Source of the DNA: an uncultured Pseudomonadota bacterium
GTDB lineage: Bacteria > Pseudomonadota > Gammaproteobacteria > Comchoanobacterales > Comchoanobacteraceae
Direction of reading: 5' to 3'
Length of the DNA stretch: 35,122 bases
Assembly (NCBI GenBank): GCA_913020085.1
Contig: CAJVZW010000015.1
Location: forward strand, 1-35,122
The position numbers were made by a program, and so were the translations under genes. Within the stretch, counting starts at the first letter, position 1. Each line of letters starts with the position of its first letter. Of this stretch, positions 32,289 to 35,122 are shown in pieces. The notes below the pieces were generated by a model. It worked only from the letters and a program-made list of their open reading frames with translations, did no database searches and was not told the DNA's origin.

Positions 32289-33497
32289 ATGTCCCTAAAT
32301 AAGTGGATAAATGATAGATTGCCTATAGATGATTTTGTTGATCAGCATTTGCGTCATTATTATGCGCCCAAAAATTTAAACTTTTTGTATTTTTTTGGCT
32401 CACTTGCCATGCTGTGTCTAGGGATCCAGATCTTATCAGGGATTTGGCTGCTTATGTACTACGAGCCGACCGTTGAAACAGCATTTGATTCTGTAGAGTA
32501 TTTGATGCGTGATATACCCTTTGGCTGGCTTCTTCGCTACACACATGCAGCAGGGGCGTCTGCATTTTTTGTTATTCTATATATGCATGTTTATCGAGCA
32601 TTATTATACGGATCTTATCGAAAGCCGAGAGAGCTCTTATGGCTGTTGGGATTGTTTTTATTAATCTTAGTGATGGCAGAATCCTACACAGGATATATAT
32701 TGCCATGGGGGCAGATGTCATATTGGGCAGCAAAAGTCATTATGAATATCTTTGGCTCAATCCCAGTCATTGGCCCACCTCTTATGCATTTGATTCAAGG
32801 TGATTATGTTATTTCTGAGGCAACCCTCCAGCGATTTTTTGCATTTCACGTGGTAGTTTTTCCGATGGTACTGTTGGGCGTTGTTTTTATTCACTTGTGC
32901 GCCCTTCATACGGTTGGCTCAAATAACCCTGACGGGATTGAAATTAAAGATAATCTTGATAAAGATGGCATTCCTGTCGATGGCGTTCCATTTCATCCTT
33001 ATTTTACCATCAAAGATATTGTTGCTGCTGTTGTTTTTCTCATTATCTTTTTTGCAGTTATTTTTTACGATCCTACATTTCATGGGCTGATACTAGAGAA
33101 AGAAAACTTTATTCCGGCAGATCCTCTGGTCACACCGCCAGAGATTAAGCCCACATGGTATTTAGCACCTTACTATGCCATTTTGCGTGCTGTGCCCGAT
33201 CAGTTATTAGGAGCACTGGCAATGTTGGCCTCATTATTTATATTTGCATTTATGCCTTGGCTGGATCGTGCACCAGTGAAATCAATGCGCTATAAAGGAA
33301 CTAGATCAAGAGTGAGTTTGTTTTTGTTCGTCGTATCATTTTTATCATTGATGGTGCTTGGCCTATTGCCTGCAACACCAACTAACACTATTCTTGCACG
33401 CATTGCAACAATCGTATTTTTCGGGTTTTTTCTGACTCTTCCTTATATTACGGTTTATGACAATCATAAAACACCACCTGATCGGGTAAGGATGTAG
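32289..33497 (+). CDS. petB: Cytochrome b of the bc1 complex
   Basis: Membrane subunit that carries haems bL and bH and the quinol-oxidising and quinone-reducing sites. Haem ligands are His86 and His100 (YTHAAGA, MHVYRALLYG) and His187 and His202 (FAFHVVVFP, FIHLCALHTVGSNNPDG). The Qo-site motif usually written PEW appears in the longer form PPEIKPTWYLAPYYAILRAVPD. TGYILPWGQMSYW is canonical. 402 residues, about eight or nine helices. The spacing within the second histidine pair (14 residues between) is, as I recall, that of gamma- and betaproteobacterial enzymes. It is followed by petC one base after its stop. Confidence 0.97.
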   Translation: MSLNKWINDRLPIDDFVDQHLRHYYAPKNLNFLYFFGSLAMLCLGIQILSGIWLLMYYEPTVETAFDSVEYLMRDIPFGWLLRYTHAAGASAFFVILYMHVYRALLYGSYRKPRELLWLLGLFLLILVMAESYTGYILPWGQMSYWAAKVIMNIFGSIPVIGPPLMHLIQGDYVISEATLQRFFAFHVVVFPMVLLGVVFIHLCALHTVGSNNPDGIEIKDNLDKDGIPVDGVPFHPYFTIKDIVAAVVFLIIFFAVIFYDPTFHGLILEKENFIPADPLVTPPEIKPTWYLAPYYAILRAVPDQLLGALAMLASLFIFAFMPWLDRAPVKSMRYKGTRSRVSLFLFVVSFLSLMVLGLLPATPTNTILARIATIVFFGFFLTLPYITVYDNHKTPPDRVRM

Positions 33498-33498
33498 T

Positions 33499-34209
33499 AT
33501 GGCCTTTAATCATTGGATGATTTTACTATTCTCAGTATGGGCTAATATTACATGGGCACACGGTGAATCATTGGTGGAGCTTGATCATGCCCCTTTAAAT
33601 ATCGAGAATAGGGATCAGCTTTTAAGAGGAGCAAAACATTTTCAGCAGGTCTGTTTAACATGCCATAGTATGCACTATCTTCGTTATGACGATATTACTC
33701 AAGAGGCCGGTATAATTAAGGAGAGAATGCCAGTATGGGATGACCTATCATGGGGTGGCCGTCCACCTCCTGATCTATCATTGATTGTAAAGAGAAGAAC
33801 CGCTGATTGGTTATATACCTTCCTTAGGGCCTATTACATTGATGACACACGCCCAACGGGAGTCAATAACCTTGTTTGGCCCAACACGAGCATGCCGAAT
33901 CCATTTATATCAAGGCAGGGCACACAGCAGCTGCTTATTTCTGAAGCACATCTTCATGATAGTAAGGGGAAGTATCGTTGGTCACAAGTTCTAAAATTAG
34001 ATCGCCCTGGTCAGATGTCAGGAGAAGAATTTGATCAGTATATTGATGATATTGTTAATTATCTTGTCTATGCTGCTGACCCATCATATTTGAAACGCGA
34101 AGCATATGGGCCATGGGTAATCGGCTATTTGTTGATTTTATTATTCTTTGTTGCAAGACTTAGTATGAGTTATTGGGATGATGTAAAAAGAAAGCATCAC
34201 ATGAAGTAA
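33499..34209 (+). CDS. petC: Cytochrome c1 of the bc1 complex
   Basis: Membrane-anchored c-type cytochrome that takes electrons from the Rieske protein. A signal peptide (HWMILLFSVWANITWAHG) precedes the mature domain. The haem is bound through Cys52, Cys55 and His56 (CLTCHSMHYLRYDD), with Met132 in TSMPNPF as axial ligand. The C-terminal helix GPWVIGYLLILLFFVARLSM anchors it. 236 residues is typical for gammaproteobacteria. It starts one base after petB. The gene behind it is not sspA, the usual follower in related bacteria, but an unidentified membrane protein. Confidence 0.95.
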   Translation: MAFNHWMILLFSVWANITWAHGESLVELDHAPLNIENRDQLLRGAKHFQQVCLTCHSMHYLRYDDITQEAGIIKERMPVWDDLSWGGRPPPDLSLIVKRRTADWLYTFLRAYYIDDTRPTGVNNLVWPNTSMPNPFISRQGTQQLLISEAHLHDSKGKYRWSQVLKLDRPGQMSGEEFDQYIDDIVNYLVYAADPSYLKREAYGPWVIGYLLILLFFVARLSMSYWDDVKRKHHMK

Positions 34210-34212
34210 AAA

Positions 34213-35122
34213 ATGTATCTCATTTCCTATATACCTCGTCAGTTCTCTCCAATTATGAGAGAAGATTTTAATAATGACTGGACAAGAGCAGCCTATAAGT
34301 TCTATCACCTTCCGACAGGTCGACAATTTGACAAATTAAAATTGATCTGGAATGAGGACAACCAATTTCAGATTTCTGACACAGTCAAAGCGTGCTTCAA
34401 AGAATCGCCATTAAATTATCTTTTTGATTCTTTAACTCAGGTAGTTTGCCCTCTAGAGAATGATATTTTCAAAAGAGAGCAAAATTGGATCTCAAGATCA
34501 TCTACTGAAGAGATTGTTTTTTATGATGATCAGTCATATTTTCATCTCTATCCAGTTCGTTTCCTCGGCTCTGATCGCCACATGCCAAATGCGATGGAGT
34601 ACTCTACTTATTTTAAACTTAAAAGTACTTATATTATTACAAAAATCAGTCAGGGAGAAATCCAATATTGGCTGTTGACAGAGGATGAGTATCTAGTGGA
34701 ATTAATTGGTCGAAAAAGAGAGAAAGTAAGATGTGCTTATGAGCTAAAAAATATGCCTAGCACTGCACATTTAGAAAATAAAAATGACTTTTTTAAGAAT
34801 GTAATTAATAATATTATTCCGCAGATAGACACTAATCAGTTTCCTAGTTTTTGCAAAACGATTCATCTTGAACATTATAAGATGCCAACAACTACCATGA
34901 AGCGTAACGCAAATAGGGGGCTTTTGATCTCATGTGTAGTTGGCCTAATGGTTGTGATAGGTATCATCAAGATAATTTACTTTAACCATATGGCAGGAAT
35001 TTTCGGAATTCCCATAGGTACTGTACTTAAGTGTTTTCAGATAACTGGAATTTTCACTTTAGGGTCTGTGGCCATGAGTTGTTGGGTGTATAGAGATTTT
35101 TCTGCTGGAGAGCTCAGTCTCA
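34213..35122 (+). CDS. Unidentified membrane protein, cut by the right edge
   Basis: The frame is open from ATG 34213 to the end of the window, at least 303 residues without a stop. I do not recognise it. Residues 1-235 are soluble and fairly rich in aromatic residues (for example YLISYIPRQF, IQYWLLTEDEYLVELIGRK). Two hydrophobic segments follow, about 237-256 (LLISCVVGLMVVIGIIKIIY) and 263-292. A large N-terminal cytoplasmic part with C-terminal helices would fit this layout. The start lies three bases after the petC stop, so it is probably cotranscribed with petABC; the ribosome-binding site is weak (GAAG). Continuous coding over 900 bases in an AT-rich genome makes it a real gene. Confidence 0.7.
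   Translation, partial: MYLISYIPRQFSPIMREDFNNDWTRAAYKFYHLPTGRQFDKLKLIWNEDNQFQISDTVKACFKESPLNYLFDSLTQVVCPLENDIFKREQNWISRSSTEEIVFYDDQSYFHLYPVRFLGSDRHMPNAMEYSTYFKLKSTYIITKISQGEIQYWLLTEDEYLVELIGRKREKVRCAYELKNMPSTAHLENKNDFFKNVINNIIPQIDTNQFPSFCKTIHLEHYKMPTTTMKRNANRGLLISCVVGLMVVIGIIKIIYFNHMAGIFGIPIGTVLKCFQITGIFTLGSVAMSCWVYRDFSAGELSL

Noticed and set aside
1-35122. tRNA, rRNA, CRISPR arrays, insertion sequences, integrase or attachment sites, toxin-antitoxin or restriction genes
   Set aside because: None seen on either strand by reading; all gaps are too short or too unstructured, and every gene longer than 300 bases is accounted for.

Overview
The window is about 35 kb of AT-rich, very tightly packed bacterial chromosome with no gene-free stretch longer than about 180 bases. 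Gene content and order point to a gammaproteobacterium: Hda with a DUF2066 neighbour, RNase T, IhfB, a 103-residue Nif3/YqfO-type protein, HemD-HemY, and lepA-lepB-rnc-era-recO. The transketolase-gap-pgk-pyk block and the Dcd and Mrp sequences look to me most like the Legionellales/Coxiella side of the class, but this is recalled resemblance, not a search. No phage, plasmid, transposon, CRISPR, tRNA or rRNA was seen.

Layout. Bases 1-739 hold the 3' end of a probable acyltransferase and a convergent gene for a small exported protein. From 842 to 14082 twelve genes run on the + strand with gaps of at most 11 bases: Nif3-like, trkH, polA, tkt, gap, pgk, pyk, a 60-residue membrane protein, a PhoU-like DUF47 protein, a PiT phosphate transporter, apaH and rpiA. 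From 14051 to 17927 come DUF2203 (-), rnt (+), hda and DUF2066 (-), ihfB (+) and dcd (-). mrp and an alpha/beta hydrolase (-) follow, then hemD-hemY (+), and from 21679 to 31576 a long - strand block: fadD, a second small exported protein, recO, a flippase-like membrane protein, era, rnc, lepB, lepA and trkA. Bases 31697-34209 encode the cytochrome bc1 complex (petABC), and an unidentified membrane protein runs off the right edge.

How it works together. The first block joins lower glycolysis, the non-oxidative pentose phosphate pathway, phosphate uptake, Ap4A hydrolysis and potassium uptake. TrkH near the left end and TrkA near the right end should form one potassium uptake system. lepA-lepB-rnc-era-recO is a housekeeping set for translation, secretion, ribosome maturation and repair. 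petABC and hemD-hemY show respiration and haem synthesis.

I did not find a clearly new defence, secretion or biosynthetic system. The points worth checking are altered versions of core proteins: PolA without recognisable proofreading residues, RNase III with Asp-to-Asn at a metal-site position, TrkA with both glycine motifs changed in the same way, and LepB with a large extra membrane domain. There is also a flippase inside the era-recO operon, a perfect 22-bp palindrome inside mrp, a possible pair of related small exported proteins, and an unidentified gene behind petC.
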